A stretch of 64,000 nt of DNA, from positions 186,001-250,000 of the forward strand of contig NZ_JAHXYR010000005.1 in assembly GCF_019969845.1 (NCBI RefSeq). The letters run 5' to 3'. The notes beneath the pieces are model-generated. The model ran no database searches, had not been told where the DNA came from, and worked only from the letters and a program-made list of their open reading frames with translations. The stretch comes from Sphingobacterium sp. GVS05A (GTDB taxonomy: Bacteria > Bacteroidota > Bacteroidia > Sphingobacteriales > Sphingobacteriaceae). This document shows, one piece after another, positions 27,361 to 35,497 of this stretch (its first letter is position 1; every line of letters starts with the position of its first letter). The position numbers and the translations under genes were made by a program.

Positions 27361-28324
27361 ATGAGATACCAGACTATCCTTTTAACTTTTACCTGTACAT
27401 TATTAGCTATAGCTTCTGGTCATGGACAAGCGAAAATTTCCGGACAGGAACAACTAACCAAATTGAAGGCATCTATTTTAAGTTGAGATACTGAAATTTC
27501 CAATTATAATTCGGCTTGTTATTTTGCCTTGGCGGGGGAACATGCATTGGCATTTAAATATCTTAAAGCGGCTGTGCAGAAGGACGGACTCCATCAGGTG
27601 GACATGTTAACACAGGATGCTGATTTTATCTCGCTTCATAGCGATCCGCAATGGAAAGAAATTTTAAAAGAAGTAGCGGAAAATGCCAAAAATAGGAAAA
27701 AGGAGGACGCTATGTTCTTTAATAGAAATTCATTCTGGGATTCCAAAAATCTGGTGACAGCATTTAGACCAAATCTCTCTGCTGAGGAAAAGCTGGCTGG
27801 TCTGTCGAAGTTCTGGTCTGAGGCAAAGTATAATTTTGTCAATTTTGATCTCGTTCCAGCGTATTCTCAGATATTTGATCAACAAACCAGCGAAGATCCA
27901 TCAGATGCAAAGCCGCTTATACAATTCGGCCTACCGCGCATGGAATTATAAGCAGCGTTTTTATACTGGCGAAAATTTTTTGAATCCAATGCCGAATACG
28001 TATTTCGGAAAACAGGTAGTTGTCCTGACCAGTGGACAAACTTATTCCGCCGCAGAAGATTTTGCCGGCGCGTTTAAATCACTTGGTCGTGGCAAGATAA
28101 TAGGCGAGGCTACGGGTGGTAGTTCGGGGCAACCTCTGATGATTGATCTTCCTGGTAGTGGATCGGCAAGAATCTGCACCAAGAGGGATAAACTTGGTGA
28201 TGGCGGAGAGTTTATTGGTAAGGGGATACAGCCTGATATTATCGTGTCACCGACAGTAGCAGATTTTAGAAAGGGAAAGGATACCGTGTTGGAAGCAGCA
28301 ATTGTACAGTTGACAGCTGAATAA
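27361..28324 (+). pseudogene. Decayed S41-family (C-terminal processing-like) peptidase
   Basis: The gene starts at ATG 27361 with a signal peptide (ILLTFTCTLLAIASGHGQA). An in-frame TGA at 27484-27486 interrupts it, and the frame resumes with YFALAGEHALAFKYLKAAV and AGLSKFWSEAKYNFVNFDLVP. Near 27850-27870 the sequence jumps to another frame and to the end of the protease domain (MQSRLYNSAYRAWNYKQRFY, VVVLTSGQTYSAAEDF with the catalytic serine, IIGEATGGSSGQPL, GKGIQPDI). Most of the middle, including the PDZ-like region, is missing. About 320 codons remain of the usual 450-500. It is not expected to make an active enzyme. Confidence 0.85.
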
Positions 28325-28412
28325 GTGAAACCGCTGCTCACACAATTGCAGGAAACGCTACAGCGGGAGTTAAACTGTGAAATAGCAAAAAGAGGAAAAT
28401 TTAAAAACTAAA

Positions 28413-28447
28413 AACCCAAAGCGCATTATTGTTGTGCACTTTGGGTT
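28413..28447. terminator. Terminator hairpin
   Basis: AACCCAAAGCGCA (28413-28425) pairs with TGCACTTTGGGTT (28435-28447) with one mismatch. It lies between the S41 pseudogene and the convergent DUF5694 gene and could serve both directions. Confidence 0.65.
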
Positions 28448-28492
28448 AAATCTGATTGCTTTATTTTGGTCCCAGATAAAGGTTAACAAAGA

Positions 28493-29338
28493 TTATAAAA
28501 TATTTTTTAAGTCGATCAGATTAAAGCGATCATCATTTTTAATAAAGTCTCTTAGGATTGCGGCATGACCCGTACCGACTAGTATGACTACCGTCTTTGT
28601 GGTACTCTTTAACTGGCTTTGAAAATTGCTATACATGATCAGGTTGCGTTTAAACCAATCTGAGACTAATTTAGTTCCCAAGTAATCATTTTGGATCCCC
28701 ACTTTATTAATTAGGGATAGATAAATACCTTTATTCCTAGCTAAAGCATGGTCTTCATTAAGCGCCAGAAAGACATCTCTTAGTTTTTCTTTTGTAAGTG
28801 TTTCATTTCCAATTTTACTTGATGTGGCCAATTTTGTGTCGAACTCCTTTTTTAAGTCTGGATTTGCATTGAGCTCTTTAAATAAGAGGTCAAATCGCAT
28901 TTCTATCATTGTGTCAATCGGAAAAACTTCTTGGTGGTTTGATTTTTTTGCCAAACGAAACGCAAGCTGAAAGGTCTCACCCTCGATATAATAGCGCTTA
29001 GATCTTTTGCTCTGCAAGGTATCTGTATATCGGCTGTACTGATTATCCAGATATAACTGGTAGAGGTAATTCAAATGTTTTTTTTGGGAAAATGCGCTTT
29101 CCACAAATATTTGATCGGGAATATTCTTGCGGAGGATTGTTTCCGTTATTTCCTCAAGCCCCAACTGATCTTTTTCACTCAAAATATTTCGCTCAGCGAC
29201 TTTCATCGCATCATTACCTGGATTATTAAAATGGTATGTTCCGAGAAGGATCACATTGACCTTCTCTTGGGCATGTAGCGTCGTTATAGTTAAAGATAAA
29301 AATAAGGTTATGTACCTTAAATATTTTATTATGTTCAT
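28493..29338 (-). CDS. DUF5694 domain-containing secreted protein, copy 2
   Basis: About 281 residues from ATG 29338, the start that yields a signal peptide (KYLRYITLFLSLTITTLHAQ). The hallmark opening VILLGTYHFNNPGND, then FVESAFSQKKHLNYLYQLY and VVILVGTGHAAILRDFI fit DUF5694, related in outline to the TraB/GumN fold. Its function is unknown. It is a close tandem copy of the preceding gene, 19 bases downstream of it, and likely on the same transcript. Confidence 0.8.
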   Translation of the reverse strand: MNIIKYLRYITLFLSLTITTLHAQEKVNVILLGTYHFNNPGNDAMKVAERNILSEKDQLGLEEITETILRKNIPDQIFVESAFSQKKHLNYLYQLYLDNQYSRYTDTLQSKRSKRYYIEGETFQLAFRLAKKSNHQEVFPIDTMIEMRFDLLFKELNANPDLKKEFDTKLATSSKIGNETLTKEKLRDVFLALNEDHALARNKGIYLSLINKVGIQNDYLGTKLVSDWFKRNLIMYSNFQSQLKSTTKTVVILVGTGHAAILRDFIKNDDRFNLIDLKNIL

Positions 29339-29357
29339 ATTCTGAATAAAATTGGTG

Positions 29358-30203
29358 TTACAGTGCATTGTTTAACTCGATCAGATTGAAGTGATCATCA
29401 TGCCGTAAGAAGTCTTTAAATATGGCAGCATGACCTTCGCCGACCAAGATAAAAACTGTTTTTGTGGACGGCTTCAACTGGCTCTGAAAATTGGCATACA
29501 TAAATAAATTACGTTTATACCAGTCCGAGACTAGTTTGGCTGCAAAATAATCATCTTGTATCCCTATTTTGTTTGATAACCAGAAATAGAAGCCTATATT
29601 TTCTGTCAAATGTCTATCCTCATTGAGACTTAAAAATACATCTTTTAGTTTTTCCTGCTCGATAGCCTTATTCGTGCTTTTACCTAAGGTGATGATTTGT
29701 GTGTCATATTCTTTTTTTAATTCCGCGTTAGCATGAACTAATTTTAGCAGAAGATCAAATCGCATTTCTATCATTGTATCAATCGGAAAAACTTCTTGGT
29801 GCCTTGATTTTTTTGCCAGGCGAAAAGCAAGCTGAAAAGTTTCACCCTCTGTGAAGTAGCGCTTATATGTTTTGTTCTGTAAGGTGTCTGTATAACGGCT
29901 GTACTGATTATCCTGATATAAGCGGTAGAGGTAATTCAAATGTTCCTTTCTGGAAAACGCACTCTCCACAAATATTTGATCAGGTTTATGTTTACGGATA
30001 ATAGCATCTGTTATCTCTTCAAGTTCCAATTGATTTTCTTCACTTAAAATATTTCGTTCAATGACCTTGGCAGCATCATTACCTGGATTATTAAAATGGT
30101 ACGTTCCGAGAAGGATCACATTGACCTTCTCTTGGGCGTGCAAATACGATATTGTTGAAGCAACAAATAGCGTAAGGCATAACCAGTATTTCATTATGTT
30201 CAT
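29358..30203 (-). CDS. DUF5694 domain-containing secreted protein, copy 1
   Basis: 281 residues with a signal peptide (YWLCLTLFVASTISYLHAQ). It shares most residues with copy 2, including VILLGTYHFNNPGND, EVFPIDTMIEMRFDLL and LVGEGHAAIFKDFL. The similarity extends to the DNA, which points to a fairly recent tandem duplication. It is the promoter-proximal copy. The two acidic/histidine-bearing blocks at each end could form an active site as in TraB/GumN-like proteins, but this is not established. Confidence 0.8.
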   Translation of the reverse strand: MNIMKYWLCLTLFVASTISYLHAQEKVNVILLGTYHFNNPGNDAAKVIERNILSEENQLELEEITDAIIRKHKPDQIFVESAFSRKEHLNYLYRLYQDNQYSRYTDTLQNKTYKRYFTEGETFQLAFRLAKKSRHQEVFPIDTMIEMRFDLLLKLVHANAELKKEYDTQIITLGKSTNKAIEQEKLKDVFLSLNEDRHLTENIGFYFWLSNKIGIQDDYFAAKLVSDWYKRNLFMYANFQSQLKPSTKTVFILVGEGHAAIFKDFLRHDDHFNLIELNNAL

Positions 30204-30258
30204 ACGGTTGAGAAATATTAAAAAATCAGTGGATTAAATATTTTGTTAATTAGTGATA

Positions 30259-30288
30259 CAAAGATAGAAAACAGTCCATATTTACCAA
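30259..30288 (-). promoter_or_regulatory. Promoter of the DUF5694 pair
   Basis: On the minus strand TTG (30288-30286) is followed after 19 bases by TATCTTTG (30266-30259), an exact fit to the Bacteroidota -33/-7 pattern. Transcription would start near 30254, about 50 bases upstream of the ATG. Confidence 0.65.
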
Positions 30289-30905
30289 ATAAATTATAGG
30301 GTAGCTGCCTTAGGGAGAAGCATCAGATCGTTAAGCGGGCTGTGGATATAGCTTTGCTGTCAAAGAAGGTATAACATAGAGGAAGCTCATATTAACCAAT
30401 ATTCCCAGGTACTAACAAAAAATCTATTGATGGAGAAAGTTGTTTTTTTGACGCCTTGTACGATACCTCTTGGTGATAACTAAGCACTGGTTGCTATATT
30501 TCAAGAGTTTTTTTTTGCTAATGGAACATTCATTTGCACGGATAATAGTTTGCATATAACGAATGGTAAATAAAATGTGCCGGATATCAATTTGCCGCTG
30601 TGGGCGGCCTGTGATTGCCGTATATTTAAGTGTAACTACATAGGTAGTGGACAATGGAATAAATTTTTTAGCCATTTCTGCCTCACATAATTTTATCGAT
30701 CTGATGGATGGATAGTAGTGAAGTTTATGTTTAGTTTGGTTGTTATAATGTATTGATTATTAATTGTTATTATTTTTTTTTGTAAAAGGGTATTAGTCAG
30801 TATTGAGCTGCTATATGCTGATGGCTAGTTTAAAATAGTGGTCATGGGGCGGTGATTATTGGTGGGGGAATAAAAGATAAATTCTATAAATCGGAAAATT
30901 AAGAC
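30289..30905. other. Gene-poor interval
   Basis: Apart from the doubtful minus-strand frame at 30424-30675, this 617-base AT-rich stretch shows no recognised gene, RNA or repeat. It separates the DUF5694 pair from a plus-strand membrane protein. Confidence 0.5.
30424..30675 (-). CDS. Small hypothetical protein, doubtful
   Basis: An 83-codon frame with ATG 30675 preceded by a purine-rich GAGGCAGAA. The product is basic (MAKKFIPLSTTYVV..., RYRTRRQKNN near the end) without signal peptide, membrane segment or known motif. It is the only frame of this size in a roughly 700-base gap, so it may be chance. Confidence 0.25.
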   Translation of the reverse strand: MAKKFIPLSTTYVVTLKYTAITGRPQRQIDIRHILFTIRYMQTIIRANECSISKKKLLKYSNQCLVITKRYRTRRQKNNFLHQ

Positions 30906-31475
30906 ATGGAAAATAATATTGAAAATAATACCGTATCGTTGACAGTGATCGGAAATCTGACATTTAGAGCACTTAGCAGCAAAAGATATCAGATAGCCAT
31001 TGGGCTGATCCTGATAGCTATTTTGATCCCGGTAGCAGCCTTTATGGGTTTTGTAATGCATAATAATATCACCGATTTGAATAGGGGACAAATAATCGGT
31101 ATTATGGGAGGCTTAGGTATTCTGTCCTTCGCTTGTGTCGCATTTATTTTTTCGAAATTCCTCGCTAAAAAATATATCATGGCATTTTATTCAGATCGCA
31201 TCGTGGTCCAGGGGGACGGGGTACGACAGTTTGATTTGGATAAGATTGCGAGTTTTGATATTTGGAATGATTCCGACTATGCTAAACTCGTGATCAGCTA
31301 CCAGGAAAAGTTGGTCAAGTATCATGTAGGTTTTGCCAATTTGATCTATGGCAAGCCTATTTTGGAGAACAGGGATAAACTGGACGCTATCTTTACAAAA
31401 GAAAGAGGCTTTGACAAAATGGTAGAAAACAGGAAAGGAATAACCAGGATCTACTATTCCATAGCGAAATTCTGA
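30906..31475 (+). CDS. Hypothetical membrane protein with PH-like cytoplasmic part
   Basis: 189 residues. Two membrane segments (about 28-50 and 62-84) are followed by a mixed beta region (IMAFYSDRIVVQGDGVRQFDLDKIASFDIW) that resembles the bacterial PH-type domain found after paired membrane helices. No closer family was recognised. It is followed at 40 bases by the interrupted gene at 31515, possibly its operon partner. Confidence 0.6.
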   Translation: MENNIENNTVSLTVIGNLTFRALSSKRYQIAIGLILIAILIPVAAFMGFVMHNNITDLNRGQIIGIMGGLGILSFACVAFIFSKFLAKKYIMAFYSDRIVVQGDGVRQFDLDKIASFDIWNDSDYAKLVISYQEKLVKYHVGFANLIYGKPILENRDKLDAIFTKERGFDKMVENRKGITRIYYSIAKF

Positions 31476-31514
31476 TCATAGCTTTTATTTTGAATTCAAT
31501 AAATCATTTTTAAT

Positions 31515-31853
31515 ATGGTACTACAGAAAGTAATACACAGTAAATCCAACGGTCATTATGGAATACCTATGAATTATCCATAAGCTCTTGCATTGTTCTA
31601 CACATTAAATTGGGATGATGAAAATACGTTTTACAACCAAGAATTCGGAGATTCCTATTTACAATTGAAACCCTTAGATAGGACTGAAGTAGCGGATAAT
31701 AAAGAAATCAAAGTGGAGATACTGATAGATGAATATCTGATCAAATTTGCCGTCACAGCAGTGACGATGAGCGAAGCGACTGCTTTGATAAAATACTATT
31801 TTGAGCATGATAAAATCGGTAATATAGATTCCTATGGAGTCGGATATCCATAA
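31515..31853 (+). pseudogene. Small hypothetical gene interrupted by an in-frame TAA
   Basis: ATG 31515 opens a frame reading MVLQKVIHSKSNGHYGIPMNYP, then TAA at 31581-31583, then continues in the same frame for 89 codons (ALALFYTLNWDDENTFYNQE...) to the stop at 31853. The continuity across the stop suggests a single nonsense change in a gene of about 112 codons. Translation could in principle restart at TTG 31593. The product resembles small immunity-like or cytosolic hypothetical proteins; no family is claimed. Confidence 0.6.
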
Positions 31854-32159
31854 CGGATTTGTAGCGATGAACTCGGAGTTTTTAATTGTGTCTTGTGTGT
31901 AGTTATTGTTTGAAATCTAGTCGGTTATAATGTTTATATGAATTAAAAGTGTAGTGATAAAAATGCGTGCTTATAACCAATGGTTATGGTTGTTTTTTGA
32001 GTGATTTAATGTTTTTTAAGCAGAGACGACTGTTGCGTATTCTCAGTATCCATTCAAAAAATCCGTTCTGCGGATAAATTGCTCCTTTAGACGGATTCTG
32101 TCTAGCTTCCTTAACAATATCTTTGCAGCATATTTATATTATTTAGAATAATTCTTGAT
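31854..32159. other. Intergenic region with palindrome
   Basis: 306 bases with no gene. ATAACCA-A-TGGTTAT (31973-31987) is a perfect odd palindrome and could be an operator. A promoter-like box for the next gene lies at 32118-32125. Confidence 0.5.
32118..32125 (+). promoter_or_regulatory. -7 box upstream of the membrane protein gene
   Basis: TATCTTTG matches TAnnTTTG; a start near 32131 would leave a leader of about 29 bases before ATG 32160. A clear TTG at the -33 position was not found. Confidence 0.45.
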
Positions 32160-32891
32160 ATGCTTTACACTACAAAAATTAAATGGTCATTTATTGTTAG
32201 TATACTGGCGGCGGTATGTTGGATTATCGGAGATATGTTTGTCGCAGGTTTTGATGTAGATCCTTCGGAATATCCACTTTTTTCGAAGACTTATGCGGAG
32301 CAGGTGGATGTGGGTATTGCGGTACTCATGCTGAAAGGGTCGAGCGAACGTCTCATGTTTGGTGCACTGATAGCCTCGATGACGGCTACTTTATTTCTGC
32401 CGGGCGTATGGTTGGCCTATCAGTATTTTAACGACAAATCCAGGTGGTATGCTTGGGGAACTTATTTTGTGTTGATAGTCAGTGTTATGCTGATGCCCCT
32501 CGGTCATGCGGACTTTTATTATACGGGTGAAATATACAAAGCAATATACCATACCGATCCGGTCGCTCATCCATATCTGTTGGAGACGGCCTCGGGTTTT
32601 ACGAAGGTACTGTATATTGCTTGGGGGACGGCTATTGTGGTGTTGATGGTAGGTTGGCTGCTGTTTTCGATACTGGTTTTTATGCGGAGGACACAGTTAC
32701 CTCGCTGGGCAGCCTTTATCAGTCCTGTTTTTATCACTATATATCAGTTGCCCTTGAGATTCCTACCCTCGTCTGTACTGAAGGGTTGGTTGCTCGCGGC
32801 GGGATTTAATATTGCCTACCTGATTTTTTTTATCTTGTTGTGGCTGCTTTTTAAAAAACCTGCAGCACAAGAGACGCTGATGGATTCTTAA
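32160..32891 (+). CDS. Multi-pass membrane protein (DUF6796-like)
   Basis: 243 residues with about six membrane segments (near 10-30, 66-88, 97-117, 147-172, 180-200 and 210-235). It includes the loops GDMFVAGFDVDPSEYP and MPLGHADFYYTGEIYKAIYHTDPVAHPYL. The outline agrees with the DUF6796 family as I recall it, but this was not checked. The function is unknown and it is a single-gene unit. Confidence 0.65.
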   Translation: MLYTTKIKWSFIVSILAAVCWIIGDMFVAGFDVDPSEYPLFSKTYAEQVDVGIAVLMLKGSSERLMFGALIASMTATLFLPGVWLAYQYFNDKSRWYAWGTYFVLIVSVMLMPLGHADFYYTGEIYKAIYHTDPVAHPYLLETASGFTKVLYIAWGTAIVVLMVGWLLFSILVFMRRTQLPRWAAFISPVFITIYQLPLRFLPSSVLKGWLLAAGFNIAYLIFFILLWLLFKKPAAQETLMDS

Positions 32892-32897
32892 TCTACA

Positions 32898-32914
32898 TTA
32901 AGCTTTTAGCTTAA
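32898..32914. terminator. Short AT-rich hairpin
   Basis: TTAAGCT (32898-32904) pairs perfectly with AGCTTAA (32908-32914) around TTT, seven bases after the membrane-protein stop. There is no T-run, so termination is only a possibility. Confidence 0.35.
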
Positions 32915-32923
32915 GCTAGGTTA

Positions 32924-32955
32924 TTGGCTTATACCTCTTTGTTTGCGTAAATTTG
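32924..32955 (+). promoter_or_regulatory. Promoter of the pirin gene
   Basis: TTG (32924-32926), a 21-base spacer and TAAATTTG (32948-32955) fit the Bacteroidota promoter pattern. A start near 32961 leaves a leader of about 80 bases carrying a tetranucleotide repeat. Confidence 0.6.
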
Positions 32956-32973
32956 AATATACAAAATCGAACA

Positions 32974-32995
32974 GCAAGTAAGCAAGCAAGCAAGC
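32974..32995 (+). repeat. GCAA tetranucleotide repeat in the pirin leader
   Basis: GCAA GTAA GCAA GCAA GCAA GC: four exact and one variant unit, inside the predicted 5' leader, 48 bases before the pirin start. Slippage here could change leader length but not the frame. Confidence 0.8.
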
Positions 32996-33042
32996 GGAGT
33001 GTATTCGGTGATGTATGAATTCAAAAGATAGGAGTATTAAAA

Positions 33043-33912
33043 ATGAAAAAATCAATTGAAAAAATCTTCCCTCGTCCTGCACAGCCAGGTATGGTAGGTG
33101 ATGGATTCCGTGTGTATAATATGGTTCCCGGTAACGGGATTACCAAAAGACGAATGAGTCCTTTCCTCTTATTGGATTTCAATGCGGAATTTGATTTTGG
33201 TCCATCAGATCATATTCGTGGTGTAGATGTTCATCCGCATAAAGGTTTTGAAACAGTTACAATCGCCTATAAAGGCAGTGTAGCACATCACGACAGTTCA
33301 GGCAACAGCGGAGTGATCAATCCCGGGGATGTTCAATGGATGACCGCTGGAGCGGGAATATTGCACAAAGAGTACCATGAGGAGAATTTCTCCAAAGCTG
33401 GCGGCCCCTTTGAAATGGTACAGCTTTGGGTTAATCTTCCTGCAAAGGATAAATCTACCGAAGCGCATTATCAGGGTATTACGGCAGATCAGATGGGCAA
33501 AGTACAATTACCTGAAAATGGCGGGATAGTCAATATCATAGCCGGTGTATTTCAGGATACAAAGGGACCTGCCGAAACTTATACTGCAGTCAATCTCTTT
33601 GATATTAAACTGGAAAAGGGACATCAGACAGCATTTAGTGTTCCTCAACATCACAATTCTGCTGTCCTGGTGGTCAATGGAGAAGCGGTGATCAATGGAC
33701 AGTTGGCCAAAGAACATAGTTTTGTACTGTTTGAAAACGATGGAGAAGAAGTCGTAATCAAGGCCAATGAGCAAGCTGTCTTACTGTTTATGAGTGGAGA
33801 ACCTATTGACGAACCTATCGTGAGTTATGGCCCTTTTGTAATGAACACACAAGAGGAAATCTATCAGGCTTTCGAGGACTTCCAAGCTGGTAAATTCGGT
33901 ACACTCGAATAG
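33043..33912 (+). CDS. Pirin family protein
   Basis: 289 residues of the bicupin pirin family. The N-terminal cupin carries the metal ligands H64, H66, H108 and E110 (DVHPHKGFETVT, GAGILHKEYH). RMSPFLLLDFNAE and PFEMVQLWVNLP are also typical. Pirins are iron-binding cytoplasmic proteins, some with quercetinase activity; the role here is unknown. An AGGAG sequence precedes the ATG. Confidence 0.92.
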   Translation: MKKSIEKIFPRPAQPGMVGDGFRVYNMVPGNGITKRRMSPFLLLDFNAEFDFGPSDHIRGVDVHPHKGFETVTIAYKGSVAHHDSSGNSGVINPGDVQWMTAGAGILHKEYHEENFSKAGGPFEMVQLWVNLPAKDKSTEAHYQGITADQMGKVQLPENGGIVNIIAGVFQDTKGPAETYTAVNLFDIKLEKGHQTAFSVPQHHNSAVLVVNGEAVINGQLAKEHSFVLFENDGEEVVIKANEQAVLLFMSGEPIDEPIVSYGPFVMNTQEEIYQAFEDFQAGKFGTLE

Positions 33913-33998
33913 TCATTAATGGAAAAGCCATTGTCCTATTTTCTGCTAAAAACTATTGCTGAATATCATTATCGGTTTATAGATTTAATCATGAATTT

Positions 33999-34031
33999 CC
34001 CCTAAGCACAAAGGTTTAGGGGATTTTATTT
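33999..34031 (+). terminator. Terminator of the pirin gene
   Basis: CCCCTAA (33999-34005) pairs perfectly with TTAGGGG (34016-34022) around a 10-base loop and is followed by ATTTTATTT. Confidence 0.75.
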
Positions 34032-34349
34032 GAATAAAAACCTCATCAAGAAAGGAAGATGATCTCGTTAGTGCTTGGTTTAGGTAAATAACGTTCGCAC
34101 TTCGCTAACTGCTGATTTGTTTATGCTCGAATCAATCGTTGTTTTTCGCTGATTGGAAATGCATGGATTGATTTCTTAAAAGGCGATACAACGTCAGTGG
34201 GGCGGTGTAGATAATGTAGACAAAATCATATGGTTGTTACAAAAATAAGATAGGACTTGTGACAAAGTCTTTGGATATTTGAGGATTGGACTTGCCTTAG
34301 TTCGCTAGGGCAAGTTTCATAAACTGATGCGTAAATATATACCATATAG
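34032..34349. other. Intergenic region with strong hairpin before the EEP gene
   Basis: 318 bases without a gene. Near its end, ACTTGCCTTAG (34290-34300) and CTAGGGCAAGT (34305-34315) form an 11-pair stem (one G.T) with a TTCG loop. It ends 35 bases before the next ATG and may be a terminator of unseen upstream transcription or a leader element. Confidence 0.5.
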
Positions 34350-35390
34350 ATGAAAATAGGAAAACTTATAATGTTGCTGTTACTGCTCGCCATCGGACAG
34401 ATTATCACTGCCAAAGGGAAAACCGAGTTAAAAGTGCTGCAGATCAATATCTGGCAGGAGGGGTCGGTCGTACCCAATGGCTTTCCGGCTATTGCGGATG
34501 AAATCATCGACAAGAATGCGGATATCGTGCTCTTTAGTGAGGTGCGTAATTACAAAGGAACCGATTATATCCAGCGGATATTAGCGGAATTAAAATCCAA
34601 AGGTGCAAGCTATTTTGGTAAGTCAAGTGATGAAAAGCTGGATGTTGGGTTGATCTCCAAATTTCCGGTGGTGGATCAACATGCATTGTATGGCAAAGAT
34701 AGTGGGATGGGGGGTGTGTTGAAAAGCAAGATCAAGGTTGGCAACCGAGATTTTGTCTTTTATTCTTTACACCTGGATTATACCAATTATGCCTGTTACC
34801 TTCCTAGGGGGTATGACGGTATAACCTGGAAGAAATTGGAAAATCCGATTACTGAGGTATCAGCAATTGTGGAAGCCAATCGTAAAAGTAAAAGGGATGA
34901 GGCGATACGTGATATAATAAGCGATGTGGAGGGGGAGAAGCAATCGCAATCCTTTATTATTGCGGGTGATTTTAATGAGCCTTCACATCTGGATTGGACT
35001 GCAGCGACAAAGGACTTATTCGACCATCGGGGTGCAGTAGTACTTTGGGACTGTTCGGTTCTATTAAACAAGGCAGGGTTTAAAGATAGTTTTCGTGTGC
35101 AGTATCCTAACCCCGTAAGTCATCCCGGGTTTACCTATCCGGCGTTCAATAAGGATGTGCCTATTGATAAGCTGGCCTGGGCTCCCACAGCGGATGATCG
35201 GGACAGAATAGACTATGTCTATTATCGTAGTAAGCTACCATTAAAAGTGGTGAAGGCGAGGATTGTGGGACCTGCGGAAACAGTGAAATATGCCAAAAAG
35301 CAGGGTAAAGATAGCGAAGATGAATTTTTGCTTCCAAAAGGAATATGGCCTACAGATCATAAGGCCCTGTTAGTGACTTTTACCTTTTAG
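34350..35390 (+). CDS. Secreted endonuclease/exonuclease/phosphatase (EEP) family protein
   Basis: 346 residues with a signal peptide ending QIITAKG. The EEP metal and catalytic blocks are all present: KVLQINIW, IVLFSEVR, FYSLHLDYTNY, IAGDFNEPSHLDW, RIDYVYYRS and WPTDHKALLVTF. It is a periplasmic or extracellular phosphodiesterase or phosphomonoesterase; the sequence does not tell nuclease from sphingomyelinase-like or inositol phosphatase activity. It stands alone. Confidence 0.88.
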   Translation: MKIGKLIMLLLLLAIGQIITAKGKTELKVLQINIWQEGSVVPNGFPAIADEIIDKNADIVLFSEVRNYKGTDYIQRILAELKSKGASYFGKSSDEKLDVGLISKFPVVDQHALYGKDSGMGGVLKSKIKVGNRDFVFYSLHLDYTNYACYLPRGYDGITWKKLENPITEVSAIVEANRKSKRDEAIRDIISDVEGEKQSQSFIIAGDFNEPSHLDWTAATKDLFDHRGAVVLWDCSVLLNKAGFKDSFRVQYPNPVSHPGFTYPAFNKDVPIDKLAWAPTADDRDRIDYVYYRSKLPLKVVKARIVGPAETVKYAKKQGKDSEDEFLLPKGIWPTDHKALLVTFTF

Positions 35391-35463
35391 GAGAGGAAAT
35401 TCAATTGTACTGCTGTTGATTGAATACAGTGCTAAAGGAATACGTGGGGATATTGCACGGCAT

Positions 35464-35497
35464 AAGAAGCTTTAGCAACAGGTCTGTGCTTCTTTTT
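35464..35497 (+). terminator. Terminator of the EEP gene
   Basis: AAGAAGC (35464-35470) pairs with GCTTCTT (35488-35494), continued by TTTT on the plus strand. It overlaps the last codons of the convergent histidine kinase gene, and the loop is long (17 bases). Confidence 0.45.
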
